This document shows, piece after piece, positions 48,753-56,731 of a stretch of 64,000 nt of DNA (positions within the stretch are counted from its first letter, which is position 1; each line of letters starts with the position of its first letter). Made by a program: the position numbers and the translations under genes. The notes under the pieces were generated by a model. That model was given only the letters and a program-made list of their open reading frames with translations, did no database searches and had not been told where the DNA came from. The DNA lies in assembly GCA_018241225.1 (NCBI GenBank), contig JAFEEG010000044.1, forward strand, positions 1 through 64,000, read 5' to 3'. Source of the stretch: Pseudomonadota bacterium. GTDB taxonomy: Bacteria; Pseudomonadota; Gammaproteobacteria; Burkholderiales; Burkholderiaceae_C.

Positions 48753-49757
48753 ATGCATCTGGAGATCGCGCAGTCCACTCCAACGGCCGCCAGCCTCGGG
48801 CGGCTGGTGCAGGCGCACTATGGCCTGGGGGAAGTCGTCGAGAGCGAATTCCTGCGGCGCAGCTTCAACCAGGTCTACCGCTTGCGCTTGGCCGATGGCC
48901 GCAACGTCGTTGCCCGCCTGAGCGCACAGCGGCCGCGCGGCGCGCCCAACGTGCAGTTCGAGGCGCAGGTGCTCTCGCACCTTGCCGCGCAGGGCAGCCG
49001 GGTGTCTCAGTGCCTTCGCACCGTCAATGGTGGCGCGGCTGTTCGTGTGGAGCTGCCCGAGGGCGAGTGCGCGTTGATGGTGTTCGAATTCCTGGAGGGC
49101 GAGTTCACCGGCGAATCGACCGAGGACATCCGGGCCTTCGCGCAAGGGTTGGCCGCATTGCATGCCGCTGGCGAGAGCTACCGGGGCGCCCGCAGCGCCT
49201 ACGTGCTCGACCTCGACTACCTGCTGGTGAGCCCGCTGGACAAGCTCCTGGGCGCCCCCACCATGACCGACGAGCTGCGGCCCCGGTTCGAGGAGCTGGG
49301 CCGGCGCCTGCACGAGCGCATCCAGTCGCTTGGCGACCTGACCCGCGTGCTGTGCCACGGCGACGCGCACGGCATGAACAACTTCGTCGTCCCCACGGGG
49401 CAGGGCGGGCGCGAAGCCGTGTTCTTCGACTTCGACGAGGCCGGCCCCGGCTTCCTGGCCTACGAACTGGCGGTGTACCCGTGGGTCTTGTGGCCGCGAT
49501 CGCCCGACGACCCGCCCGGCGAGAAGGTGCTGCGCCGTTGGCGTGACTTCATCGGCGCCTATTGCGAGGTGCGGCCGGTGCCCGATGCGGACCTGCAGAG
49601 CATCGCACCTTTCATGGCGGTGCGGCAGTTCTGGCTGCTGGGTGAGTACGCGGGCCGCGTGCCGCAGTGGGGTTCCCAGGCCATACCCACCAGCTACCTG
49701 CGCCGCCAGGCGGACATGCTGCGCCAGTGGGAGACCCTGGCGCTTCCCTTGTTGTGA
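48753..49757 (+). CDS. Aminoglycoside-phosphotransferase-like kinase
   Basis: 334 aa from the ATG at 48753 with CAGGAGGGT upstream. The kinase fold is seen as RRSFNQVYRLRLADGRNVVA, then RLSAQ (ATP Lys/Arg region), catalytic loop VLCHGDAHGMNNFVVPTGQG and metal site AVFFDFDEAGPGFLAYELAV. It belongs to the APH/choline-kinase/homoserine-kinase-like group; small-molecule phosphorylation is expected but the substrate is unknown. There is no sign of a resistance cassette or mobile context, so a metabolic role is more likely than antibiotic resistance. Confidence 0.85.
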   Translation: MHLEIAQSTPTAASLGRLVQAHYGLGEVVESEFLRRSFNQVYRLRLADGRNVVARLSAQRPRGAPNVQFEAQVLSHLAAQGSRVSQCLRTVNGGAAVRVELPEGECALMVFEFLEGEFTGESTEDIRAFAQGLAALHAAGESYRGARSAYVLDLDYLLVSPLDKLLGAPTMTDELRPRFEELGRRLHERIQSLGDLTRVLCHGDAHGMNNFVVPTGQGGREAVFFDFDEAGPGFLAYELAVYPWVLWPRSPDDPPGEKVLRRWRDFIGAYCEVRPVPDADLQSIAPFMAVRQFWLLGEYAGRVPQWGSQAIPTSYLRRQADMLRQWETLALPLL

Positions 49758-49848
49758 CGAGCGCAAATTCCCCGGGTGATCCCTGAGTGTCCGCGCGCCG
49801 GCTTGCCTTTAGCCTGCGGGATTCGAGAACAACCGCGAGAGACAAAGA

Positions 49849-49983
49849 ATGCACAGTGCGATTGCAGTTCTGGCTGGTGGTCTGGTGCTGGCCTGCGTGG
49901 CCTCCCTCATGTTCATCTATCGCCATCAAAAGGGGCGGCAAGCCGCGGTTGCCAGCGAGGAAGGCCAAGCCTCCCGCGAATGA
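49849..49983 (+). CDS. 44-aa single-span membrane protein
   Basis: MHSAIAVLAGGLVLACVASL, then MFIYRHQKGRQAAVASEEGQ and ASRE. One N-terminal hydrophobic helix (about 4-24) is followed by a basic then acidic tail. GCGAGAGAC lies in front of the ATG, a moderate ribosome-binding site. No family recognised. It follows the APH-like gene by about 90 bp on the same strand. Confidence 0.5.
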   Translation: MHSAIAVLAGGLVLACVASLMFIYRHQKGRQAAVASEEGQASRE

Positions 49984-50143
49984 AGTTGCGTTGGAATTGA
50001 AATAGGTTGCTTCTCCATGGCCCGCGCGCAGGGCCTGGCGGGTTCGACGAGTCATAACTGTTCAAAGTTGATCGAGCCATCGTCGCGATGGATCGTGCAT
50101 TCATGGAAGAAAGTGCGAAACCCCGCCTTGGCGAAGTTTTTAG

Positions 50144-50157
50144 GTAAGACAACTTAC
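50144..50157. promoter_or_regulatory. Small inverted repeat in the gene-poor stretch
   Basis: GTAAG-ACAA-CTTAC, perfect 5-bp arms in an AT-rich patch (TTTTTAGGTAAGACAACTTA). It lies about 100 bp upstream of the small ORF with a strong Shine-Dalgarno at 50259, where a promoter would be expected. Candidate operator only. Confidence 0.3.
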
Positions 50158-50258
50158 AGAGACGATGCGCGCGGGGATGGGCTTGTGCAGAGCTATCATC
50201 CGCGCCCTTGCAACGTCGTTCGAGGGTCTGCATGCGACGTGAGCCAGGGAGGAAAACA

Positions 50259-50405
50259 ATGAAGAAACCGGTCAAGTCAAATGGTGCCGGGCGTTGCATG
50301 CGCCCGCTTCACCCGAAAGAGGGCGCGCGCGCCGAAGCGCCCTGCTGCGAACCACGCGGCCCCCAGGCATCGCCGTCACCCGCACTGAGCCTGCGCCCCA
50401 GTTAA
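50259..50405 (+). CDS. Possible 48-aa ORF with a strong ribosome-binding site
   Basis: Starts MKKPVKSNGAGRCMRPLHPK and continues to a TAA at 50403. AGGGAGGAAAACA directly before the ATG is the best Shine-Dalgarno in this gene-poor region. The rest of the frame is rich in Pro, Arg and Ala, with several Cys but no clear structure. It may be a real small protein, or the surviving start of a gene whose body has been replaced. I do not recognise it. Confidence 0.3.
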   Translation: MKKPVKSNGAGRCMRPLHPKEGARAEAPCCEPRGPQASPSPALSLRPS

Positions 50406-50865
50406 GCCACCACCGTAGCGCCGCACGCCCGCGCCGCCACACCCACTCTCCATCCTCGCGCCTGTATCTCGCCGACCGCTCGCCGTAAGCCGGTCGCGAG
50501 TGCCTGCCGCAAGCCTGTTCCGGCAACCGGCCGAAACGCCTCGGTTCTCGCATGTCTCGAACGATCAATTTCGCGCGGGCTCTTTGTGGCCCCGCCCTCC
50601 GCTGGGGCGAAGCCGTTGCCACCCTGATCCACATGGCGGGGTGCGCCATGTCGCCCGGCATCAGTTTCAGCCAAGGGCCGGCCTCATCGGGTGCCGGGGG
50701 CGCTGCCGCGCCGGCCGACGCCAATGGCGACCAGCCGCCGCCCGTGTGCGGACACCGGCCGGCGGACGAGGTCGTGGACTGGGTCCGCAGCGAGCGAGCC
50801 AAGCTCAGTGCCGAGCCGAGCCGAGCGTGGGAGCCGCCTGAGCCGCTTCGGCCAGCGCTTGCCGC

Positions 50866-51360
50866 TCAGCAAAGTGCCATCACCATCTCATGCCAGGCCA
50901 TGCCGCCGTGATCCGAGGCCGAGGGGCGGACATAGCGGTAGCCCAGCCGCTCGTAGAGCCCGACATGCCGCTGCTTGCACATGAGGTGGATGTTGTTCTT
51001 GCCCAGGCCGCGCATCTGTTCCACGAAGCGGCGCATCATCAGCGCCGAATGGCCTTGGCCTTGCAGCGCGGGGTCGATCGCCACCGACATGATCACCACC
51101 TCGGGCGCCTGCGCGTCGTGGCCCACCAGTTCCTTGAAGGCCTCGTCGGCCAGCACCACTTCGTAGGCGCAGCCGCTGTTGATGAAGCCGATGACCTGCC
51201 CGGCCAACTCCATCACCAGGAAGCCCTGCGGGTATTGCTCAATGCGCGTGGCGATTTTTTCGCGCGTGGCGGCCTCGTCGCCTTCGTAGGCGGAGGTTTC
51301 GATCTGGAAGCAACGGTCGGCGTCGGAGGCGACGGCTTGGCGGAAGTTCGGGGTGGGCAT
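50866..51360 (-). CDS. GNAT-family N-acetyltransferase
   Basis: 164 aa from MPTPNFRQAVASDADRCFQI. The GNAT fold is seen with the acetyl-CoA loop VAIDPALQGQGHSALMMRRF (Q/R-x-x-G-x-G/A as QGQGHS). The C-terminal motif is KQRHVGLYERLGYRYV. The protein N-terminus, IETSAYEGDEAATREKIATR, resembles arylalkylamine-type N-acetyltransferases. The acceptor substrate is unknown. The upstream FHA gene on the same strand ends 14 bp before its start, so they are likely co-transcribed. Confidence 0.85.
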   Translation of the reverse strand: MPTPNFRQAVASDADRCFQIETSAYEGDEAATREKIATRIEQYPQGFLVMELAGQVIGFINSGCAYEVVLADEAFKELVGHDAQAPEVVIMSVAIDPALQGQGHSALMMRRFVEQMRGLGKNNIHLMCKQRHVGLYERLGYRYVRPSASDHGGMAWHEMVMALC

Positions 51361-51374
51361 GCCCCCGAGTGTGC

Positions 51375-51704
51375 CTAGTCTGCGAGCGCCAGTTCCTTGG
51401 GCAGCTCGAAGTTGGTGTGTCGCGTGAGGAAGCGGATGCTGCAGTCGCCGATGTGAATCACGTCGCCATGGTGCAGTGCCCACTGCTTGACCTGGTGGCC
51501 GTTGACCCGGGTGCCGTTGCTGCTGGCCAGGTCGATGAGCCAGGCGCTGCTTCCTTCGACGCGAATCTCCACATGGTGCCGGCTCACCCGGGGGTGGTCG
51601 ATGCGGATGTCGTTGCTGGCGTCACGCCCGATGAGCGTGCGTTCTTCAGAAAGTTCGATTTGCCGCGGGGTGCTGTTCTTTCGCATCAGGAGCAATCGGG
51701 CCAT
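51375..51704 (-). CDS. FHA-domain protein
   Basis: 109 aa consisting of little more than one forkhead-associated domain. It starts MARLLLMRKNSTPRQIELSE (ribosome-binding TTGGAG upstream), with the phosphopeptide-binding residues in TLIGRDASNDIRIDHPRVSR, then HHVEIRVEG and DLASSNGTRVNGHQV. FHA domains bind phosphothreonine peptides, so an interaction with a Ser/Thr kinase substrate is expected. No Hanks-type kinase or type VI secretion gene is visible in the window. It is co-directional with the GNAT gene. Confidence 0.9.
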   Translation of the reverse strand: MARLLLMRKNSTPRQIELSEERTLIGRDASNDIRIDHPRVSRHHVEIRVEGSSAWLIDLASSNGTRVNGHQVKQWALHHGDVIHIGDCSIRFLTRHTNFELPKELALAD

Positions 51705-51804
51705 TCGTTGAACTCCAAGCGGGCATGTAGGTTTTTGTACTACAACAAATTGTAAACCAAAGGTTTCCAATTTGGCCCGGCGGGCATGTAAAGACAGCGC
51801 CTCG

Positions 51805-52607
51805 TCACCGAATCACCACAGAAAGCGTGGCGCCCGCGGGCACGCGGATCACTTCCGAGTAGGACGACCCGTTCGATGCCCGCACCAGCGGCACGCTGCC
51901 GTAGCTCGCGATTTCCTGTGGCAACTGGGGCGGCACCTTGCGGCCCCATGCCCAATCCACCGGGTTGATCTGGACGAGCGAGATCTGCGCGTCGTGCCAC
52001 GCTGGAAATCCGTATCCACCCGGCGCATCTGGCGGAAGCAGCGCACTGGCCGTGACGACGAATCGGCGGAATGCATGGCCGAAAGTGGACGAGGGCGTGG
52101 ATGCACGTAGCGCCTGGTCCACCAGCACCTGCGAGTCGGAGTCGGCCTGCTGCGCACGGCCCAGGATGTCCTCGAAGAAGGCCGTGCCGTGCTGGCGCAG
52201 CAGGTAGCAGGCGAAGGTGCCGGCCACGCTGTAGCTCTCACAATGCGCGTCGTAGCCGGTGCGATGACACCGCGGAGGCCTCGGGGTTGCCCGAGTCGTT
52301 GCTGAACACCAGGGTCACCTGCTGGCCATTGAGGCCGCGGATGTACACCGGAACGTCCCGCGCGCCGGCGCTGCTGTTGGTCTTTTCCCCGATGCCCACG
52401 CCTTGCCCTGCGTACTGCGTGGGGCTCAGTGCCGCGCAGTTGATGCAACTGGGGACCTCGCTGCTGGCCGGACGAGCCACCGCCGCCGCATGCAGTGAGC
52501 ACGGCGCAGGCCATCAACACGGACTGGCCGCCCAGCGCGGCGGCAAGGAGGCGTCGGCGCGCGCGCAGGCGCCGGCCGCAGACGTGGACGGGAACCACTT
52601 CGAACAT
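51805..52607 (-). pseudogene. Remnant of a secreted lipoprotein, resembling an M30 (hyicolysin-like) peptidase
   Basis: Three frames hold consecutive pieces of one protein. From 52607 there is a basic N-terminus and a lipobox, LMACAVLTAC-GGGG. At about 52480 the homologous frame shifts to EVPSCINCAALSPTQYAGQG, then VPVYIRGLNGQQVTLVFSND (to about 52265). At about 52265 it shifts again to GYDAHCESYSVAGTFACYLL, then RQHGTAFFEDILGRAQQADS and on to a normal end, RVPAGATLSVVIR. The two ends look like those of M30-type metallopeptidases, but the HExxH-bearing middle of several hundred residues is missing. The family name is from memory; the disruption itself is plain. Confidence 0.65.
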
Positions 52608-52659
52608 GAGGCCCGAAGTCTCATCGGCTGCCCCCGATCCGGTCGGGAGCCGGCCCCGG

Positions 52660-52677
52660 CTAGCTTAGCTAAGCTAG
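52660..52677. repeat. Perfect 18-bp palindrome at the end of a small lipoprotein gene
   Basis: CTAGCTTAGCTAAGCTAG reads the same on both strands. It contains stop codons in several frames on both strands, and includes the TAG stop of the minus-strand lipoprotein gene (52674-52676). It carries CTAG, rare in proteobacteria, twice. It could be a protein-binding site, a short terminator-like hairpin (no T-run follows) or a junction scar near the adjacent pseudogene. Confidence 0.6.
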
Positions 52678-52823
52678 TGGTCGACCTTCTCGTACTGCTC
52701 GACCTGGCATTCCCAACTGCCGGGCTGCGTGGCGCAGACTGTGTAGCCGGGCGGCGGACGGTAACCGGTACATGCGCTCAGGAGCGAGGCGAGGAGCAGG
52801 GCGCCGAGGATTCTTGAAATCAT
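52674..52823 (-). CDS. 49-aa lipoprotein
   Basis: MISRILGALLLASLLSACTG, then YRPPPGYTVCATQPGSWECQ and VEQYEKVDH. The signal peptide ends in a lipobox LLSAC with the lipidated Cys at residue 18. The mature part is only 32 residues with two further Cys (VCATQPGSWEC) that could form a disulphide. Function unknown. It is divergent from the caspase-like gene (82 bp between), so the two may share a promoter region. Confidence 0.7.
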   Translation of the reverse strand: MISRILGALLLASLLSACTGYRPPPGYTVCATQPGSWECQVEQYEKVDH

Positions 52824-52904
52824 GGGCGGGATTCTGCGCCCCCTCTCTCGGCACTTGCCGGCGACGCGCTTGCAAGCTGCGTGCTGCCGACCGATATTGA
52901 CGGC

Positions 52905-54377
52905 ATGACCACCTTCAGCAATGCCCCCGCGCCATACGGCCGGCCGGCGGTGCCGCGCCGCTGGGTGCGCAGGCCGCTGCTGGCACTTGCGGGCGCCGTG
53001 CTGTTGTTGTTGCTGCTTGCCGCCTTGCCGTTGGATGCGTGGGCCCAGGTGGGCGCCGGTGTCGACAAGCGCATTGCCCTGGTCATCGGCAATGCGCGCT
53101 ACCCCAAGGCGCCCCTTGCCAACCCCGAGAACGATGCGCGCCTGATTGCCACGCGGCTGCGCGCACTGGGCTTCGAGGTGACCGACCAGTACAACCTGGG
53201 CGTGGTGCAGTTTCGGCGCGCGTTGCGCGACTTCGCACGGCGCGTTGCGCAGGACGACGCCATTGCGGTGCTGTACTACGCCGGCCACGGCGTGCAGATC
53301 GACGGGCGCAACTATCTGCTGCCGGTAGACGTCAACCTGCGCGACCAGGAAGAGGTGAAGGACGAGTCGGTGGACATCGACGAGCTGTTTATCGGCCGCA
53401 TCGACAAGGTCGGGTCGTATCCGCGCATCGTCATCCTCGACGCCTGTCGCAACAACCCCTTTGCGGGCAAGACGCGCAACATCCGCTCGGCTGGCGGCCT
53501 GGCGGAAATGGGCGCGCGCGGCACCCTCATCGCCTTTGCCTCGGCGCCCGGCGCGGCAGCGGAAGACGGGCCCGACGGCGGCAACAGCGTCTACAGCAAG
53601 AGCCTGGCCGAGGAGATGACCGTGCCGGGCGTCGAGGTGGAGCAGATGTTCAAGAACGTACGCGTGCGGGTGCTGCGCGACACCAACGGGCGGCAGCTGC
53701 CGTGGGTCAACACATCGCTCACGTCGGATTTCAGCTTCAACCCGTCTGGTGGCGCGGGGCGGGTCGCCGCTGCGGCGGGTGCACGGCAGGGCAGTACATT
53801 GCGGCCGGCCGCGCAGCCACCCAAGGACATCGAGACTGCATTGGAGAATGCCCGACGCGAACAGCGTGACGCGCCAGTGGCGGCATCCGCCGCACTCTCG
53901 CCAGCCCCCGCCCCGTTGTCTCCGCCGGTTACCGCGCGGCCCGCCCAGCAGGTGGCCATTGCGGCGCCATCCAGCCCTTCGCCGCCATCACCACCACAAG
54001 CAATGACGGCAGCTGCGGGCTCGCAACGACAGAACCTTGCCCGCGATGAACTTCAGCAACTGCTAGTCGGCAAGTCGCACAGCTTCGAGGACGGCAACCC
54101 GCAGGAAGTGCAGCGCTGGGATATGCGCAGCAATGGGCTGGTCTACTACAACAGCCAGGCCGTTGGCCGCGCCGGCACCAACGGCGCGGGCCGCTGGGAA
54201 CTCAAGGACGATGGCAGCCTGTGCGTGCGCTTCAATGCCGCGGCCCCGATGCAGCCCAATCAGGCACGCCGACCCGAAAGCGGCTGCTGGCAGTTTCATC
54301 GCGACGGACAGAAGCTGATTCGCACCACCAGCGTCGGCACGCCGGGGCTGCCGCAGGTGGAGATAACCGTGCGCTGA
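52905..54377 (+). CDS. Exported caspase-like (peptidase C14) protein
   Basis: 490 aa from the ATG at 52905. A signal anchor or cleavable signal (about 25-48, LLALAGAVLLLLLLAALPLD, then AWAQ) precedes a caspase fold (about 55-270): KRIALVIGNARYPKAPLANP, catalytic His128 in VLYYAGHGVQIDGRNYLLPV and Cys181 in VILDACRNNPFAGKT. A Pro/Ala-rich linker (about 300-375) leads to a C-terminal domain of about 100 residues (LVGKSHSFEDGNPQEVQRWD). It is a periplasmic metacaspase-type cysteine protease by architecture. Both catalytic residues are present. Cleavage target and role (cell-death effector, processing enzyme) are unknown. Confidence 0.88.
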   Translation: MTTFSNAPAPYGRPAVPRRWVRRPLLALAGAVLLLLLLAALPLDAWAQVGAGVDKRIALVIGNARYPKAPLANPENDARLIATRLRALGFEVTDQYNLGVVQFRRALRDFARRVAQDDAIAVLYYAGHGVQIDGRNYLLPVDVNLRDQEEVKDESVDIDELFIGRIDKVGSYPRIVILDACRNNPFAGKTRNIRSAGGLAEMGARGTLIAFASAPGAAAEDGPDGGNSVYSKSLAEEMTVPGVEVEQMFKNVRVRVLRDTNGRQLPWVNTSLTSDFSFNPSGGAGRVAAAAGARQGSTLRPAAQPPKDIETALENARREQRDAPVAASAALSPAPAPLSPPVTARPAQQVAIAAPSSPSPPSPPQAMTAAAGSQRQNLARDELQQLLVGKSHSFEDGNPQEVQRWDMRSNGLVYYNSQAVGRAGTNGAGRWELKDDGSLCVRFNAAAPMQPNQARRPESGCWQFHRDGQKLIRTTSVGTPGLPQVEITVR

Positions 54378-54512
54378 AACAAGAAGATCTTGCGAGTGGC
54401 AAGACCACGATGACTTCGGGGCCATGAGGCAGTCAACCCCCGCATGAGCGTTGTTTGCCAGGATGGGCAGCCGTAGCTTGGCGGCCTGGCGACACCGCAG
54501 CAAGGAGTTGGT

Positions 54513-54800
54513 ATGCATGCCCATCATCCACTTCGCATAGTTGCACCCGCGCTGGCCCTGGGCCTGGCGCTGGCAAGCATGGCCGGCTGCAACGAACCGC
54601 AGCACCCGCCCAGTGCCATGGCCCTGGTGCAGGCCGCCTCCAACCCCGATGGCGACGGCCAGCAGGCGAGCGCCGGCTTGACCGGCGGCTCGCTGCGCGA
54701 ACAGTTCCAGATGTATTTCGGCGAGCGCTTTGCCGACCAGGAGCGCGAACTCGTGCAGCAGCGGCCGCAAGTGGCGCGGGCCGACGTGCCCACCTTCTGA
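54513..54800 (+). CDS. Small lipoprotein
   Basis: 95 aa with AAGGAG in front of the ATG. The signal peptide (LRIVAPALALGLALASMAGC) has a lipobox-like SMAGC, Cys at about residue 26. The mature part, NEPQHPPSAMALVQAASNPD, then LREQFQMYFGERFADQEREL, is low-complexity then helical. No family is recognised. It follows the caspase-like gene by 135 bp on the same strand and ends just before a strong bidirectional terminator. Confidence 0.7.
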   Translation: MHAHHPLRIVAPALALGLALASMAGCNEPQHPPSAMALVQAASNPDGDGQQASAGLTGGSLREQFQMYFGERFADQERELVQQRPQVARADVPTF

Positions 54801-54826
54801 TCGACGTGGTGTGACTTGCCGCGGGC

Positions 54827-54857
54827 GAAAAAAAAGCGCGGCTCGCGCCGCGCTTTT
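54827..54857. terminator. Bidirectional intrinsic terminator
   Basis: AAAAAAAA then AGCGCGGC-TCGC-GCCGCGCT then TTT: a perfect 8-bp stem with an A-run on one side and a short T-run on the other. It ends transcription from the lipoprotein gene on the plus strand and from the aldehyde dehydrogenase gene (stop at 54882) on the minus strand. Confidence 0.9.
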
Positions 54858-54881
54858 CGTCTGCAGGCCTGAGTCGGTCGA

Positions 54882-56336
54882 TCAGACCGCCATGATCGAC
54901 ACGGCCTTGGCCACCAGGTAGGCCTCCATGGCCTCGGGGCCGCCTTCGGAGCCGTAGCCCGAATCCTTCACGCCGCCAAAGGGCATCTCGGGCGTGGGGG
55001 CGGCGGGCTGGTTGATCCACAGCATGCCCACTTCCACCTGGTGCGCCAGTTGGTGCGCGTTCTTGATGGACTGGGTGAAGGCGTAGCCGGCCAGGCCGTA
55101 GGGCAGGCGGTTGGCTTCGGCAATGGCCTCGTCCAGCGTGTCGAAGCCGCGGATGGCCGCGATGGGGCCGAAAGGTTCGTTGTTGAACACGTCGGCTTGC
55201 AGCGGCACTTCGTCCAGCACGGTGGGGGCGAAGAAGTTGCCCTCGGCGCCCACGCGCTCGCCGCCGGTCAGCACCTTGGCGCCGGTGGCGCGGGCGTCAG
55301 CCAGGATCTTGTCCATGGCGGCAATGCGGCGCGCATTGGCCAGCGGGCCCAGTGTGGTGCCTTCGGCCAGGCCGTCGCCGATCTTAAGCTTCTCGGTCTG
55401 CGCCGTCAGTGCCTTGGCGAACTCGGCGCGGATGCTGTTGTGCACCAGGAAGCGGGTGGGCGAGATGCACACCTGGCCGGCATTGCGGAACTTGGCTGCG
55501 CCGGCGGCCTTTACCGCCAGGGCGATGTCGGCATCGGCCGCGACGATGACGGGGGCGTGGCCGCCCAGCTCCATGGTGGCGCGCTTCATGTGCTGGCCAG
55601 CCAGCGCAGCCAGCTGCTTGCCCACCGGGGTGGAGCCGGTGAAGGTCACCTTGCGGATGATCGGGTGCGGGATCAGGTAGCCCGAGATCTCGCCGGGGTT
55701 GCCATACACCAGACCGACCACACCGGCCGGAATTCCCGCGTCCACGAAGCACTGCAGCAGGGCGGCCGGCGAAGCTGGGGTTTCCTCAGGTGCCTTGCAC
55801 AGGAAGGAGCAACCGCTGGCCAGCGCCGCGCCCAGCTTGCGCACGATCTGGTTGATGGGGAAGTTCCAGGGCGTGAAGGCCGCCACCGGGCCCACAGGCT
55901 CCTTGATCACCAGCTGCTGCGCGGCCAGGTTGCGCGAGGGCACGATGCGGCCATACACGCGGCGGCCTTCGTCGGCGAACCATTCGATGATGTCGGCCCC
56001 GGCGATCGATTCGCCGCGCGCTTCCACGAAGGGCTTGCCCTGTTCCTGCGTCAGGATGCGGCCGATGTCGGCAGCGCGCTCGCGCAGCAGGCCGGCAGCC
56101 TTGCGCATGATGGCGGCACGCTCGTGCGCCGGGGTCTTGCGCCAGACCTCGAAGCCCTTCTGCGCGGCTTCCAGGGCGCGGTCCAGGTCCGCGATGCCGG
56201 CATGGGCCACCTTGCCGATCACCTTGCCGGTGGCGGGGTTGAACACGTCCAGCGTCTTGCCGCTGGACGCGTCGCACCATTCGTTGTTGATCAGCAGGCG
56301 GGTGTCGGGGTAGCTCGTCGTCGTTGTCGTCGTCAT
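54882..56336 (-). CDS. gabD: NAD(P)-dependent succinate-semialdehyde dehydrogenase family (GabD-like)
   Basis: 484 aa. Aldehyde dehydrogenase with the NAD site FTPWNFPINQIVRKLGAALA, GFTGSTPVGKQL-type loop (KVTFTGSTPVGKQL), general base Glu in ATMELGGHAPVIV and nucleophile Cys290 in NAGQVCISPTRFLV. The start MTTTTTTSYPDTRLLINNEW is short. Closest families are GabD and the 2-oxoglutarate-/glutarate-semialdehyde dehydrogenases; these cannot be separated by eye. It is the most distal gene of a minus-strand group, with DUF3820 just upstream (33 bp). A bidirectional terminator follows it. Confidence 0.88.
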   Translation of the reverse strand: MTTTTTTSYPDTRLLINNEWCDASSGKTLDVFNPATGKVIGKVAHAGIADLDRALEAAQKGFEVWRKTPAHERAAIMRKAAGLLRERAADIGRILTQEQGKPFVEARGESIAGADIIEWFADEGRRVYGRIVPSRNLAAQQLVIKEPVGPVAAFTPWNFPINQIVRKLGAALASGCSFLCKAPEETPASPAALLQCFVDAGIPAGVVGLVYGNPGEISGYLIPHPIIRKVTFTGSTPVGKQLAALAGQHMKRATMELGGHAPVIVAADADIALAVKAAGAAKFRNAGQVCISPTRFLVHNSIRAEFAKALTAQTEKLKIGDGLAEGTTLGPLANARRIAAMDKILADARATGAKVLTGGERVGAEGNFFAPTVLDEVPLQADVFNNEPFGPIAAIRGFDTLDEAIAEANRLPYGLAGYAFTQSIKNAHQLAHQVEVGMLWINQPAAPTPEMPFGGVKDSGYGSEGGPEAMEAYLVAKAVSIMAV

Positions 56337-56369
56337 GCGATGGTCTCCAAGGTTGATCTGAAAAGAGGT

Positions 56370-56606
56370 TCAGGTTCCAGCCTGGCGAGCGCGTGCCTTG
56401 TTGCGCAGCGGTGCCAGCAGGGGCTTGAGTCCGTTGTGGTCGATCTCGTGCATGAGTTGCAGGAGCCGGCCGATTTCACCCTTGGGAAAGCCCTCGCGCG
56501 CGAACCAGGTGAGGTAGTTGCCGGGCAGGTCGGCGATCAGGCAGCCCTTGTGCTTGCCAAAAGGCATCGCAAGGCTGACCAGACGTTCGAGGTCTTCCGG
56601 TTTCAT
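56370..56606 (-). CDS. DUF3820 family protein
   Basis: 78 aa: LERLVSLAMPFGKHKGCLIA, then DLPGNYLTWFAREGFPKGEI and GRLLQLMHEIDHNGLKPLLA. MPFGK-x-KG-x-x-I-x-DLP-x-x-YL-x-WFA is the DUF3820 signature. Small cytosolic protein of unknown function, sometimes called a putative quorum-sensing-regulated virulence factor in annotation. No clear Shine-Dalgarno. It is co-directional with gabD, 33 bp away. Confidence 0.85.
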   Translation of the reverse strand: MKPEDLERLVSLAMPFGKHKGCLIADLPGNYLTWFAREGFPKGEIGRLLQLMHEIDHNGLKPLLAPLRNKARARQAGT

Positions 56607-56731
56607 CTCGAAAAGGGGAGAAAAAGGCGCGCGCAGTGGGGGCGGAAAGGGCGATCTCTGCCCACCATCATAGGCGGCCCGGCAAGGCCGCGTGGCCTGG
56701 GGGTTTGGCGGGACGGGCGCGGGTGCCCGGC

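Larger units (their letters stand above)
49984..50865. other. Gene-poor stretch of about 880 bp
   Basis: I see no convincing gene here except a possible 48-aa ORF at 50259. The first part (about 50040-50160) is less GC-rich than its surroundings. It holds CCATCG-TCG-CGATGG (50080s) and GTAAG-ACAA-CTTAC (50144-50157). On the minus strand it includes a short open piece ending KAGFRTFFHECTIHRDDGSI-NFEQL without a start codon, which may be a gene relic. The second part (50410-50865) is GC-rich with only low-quality open frames. Confidence 0.5.

Noticed and set aside
48753..49757. Aminoglycoside resistance gene
   Set aside because: Only the general APH/choline-kinase fold is supported; there is no integron, transposon or close similarity to known resistance enzymes.
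49913..50299. 128-codon minus-strand ORF in the gene-poor stretch
   Set aside because: Its sequence is mostly Arg/Pro-rich, it lacks a Shine-Dalgarno, and its end overlaps the small membrane protein gene. The protein-like fragment nearby is in a different frame.
50552..50911. 119-codon plus-strand ORF overlapping the GNAT gene end
   Set aside because: Low-complexity composition, no ribosome-binding site or family, and it runs into the opposite-strand GNAT gene; at best a relic.
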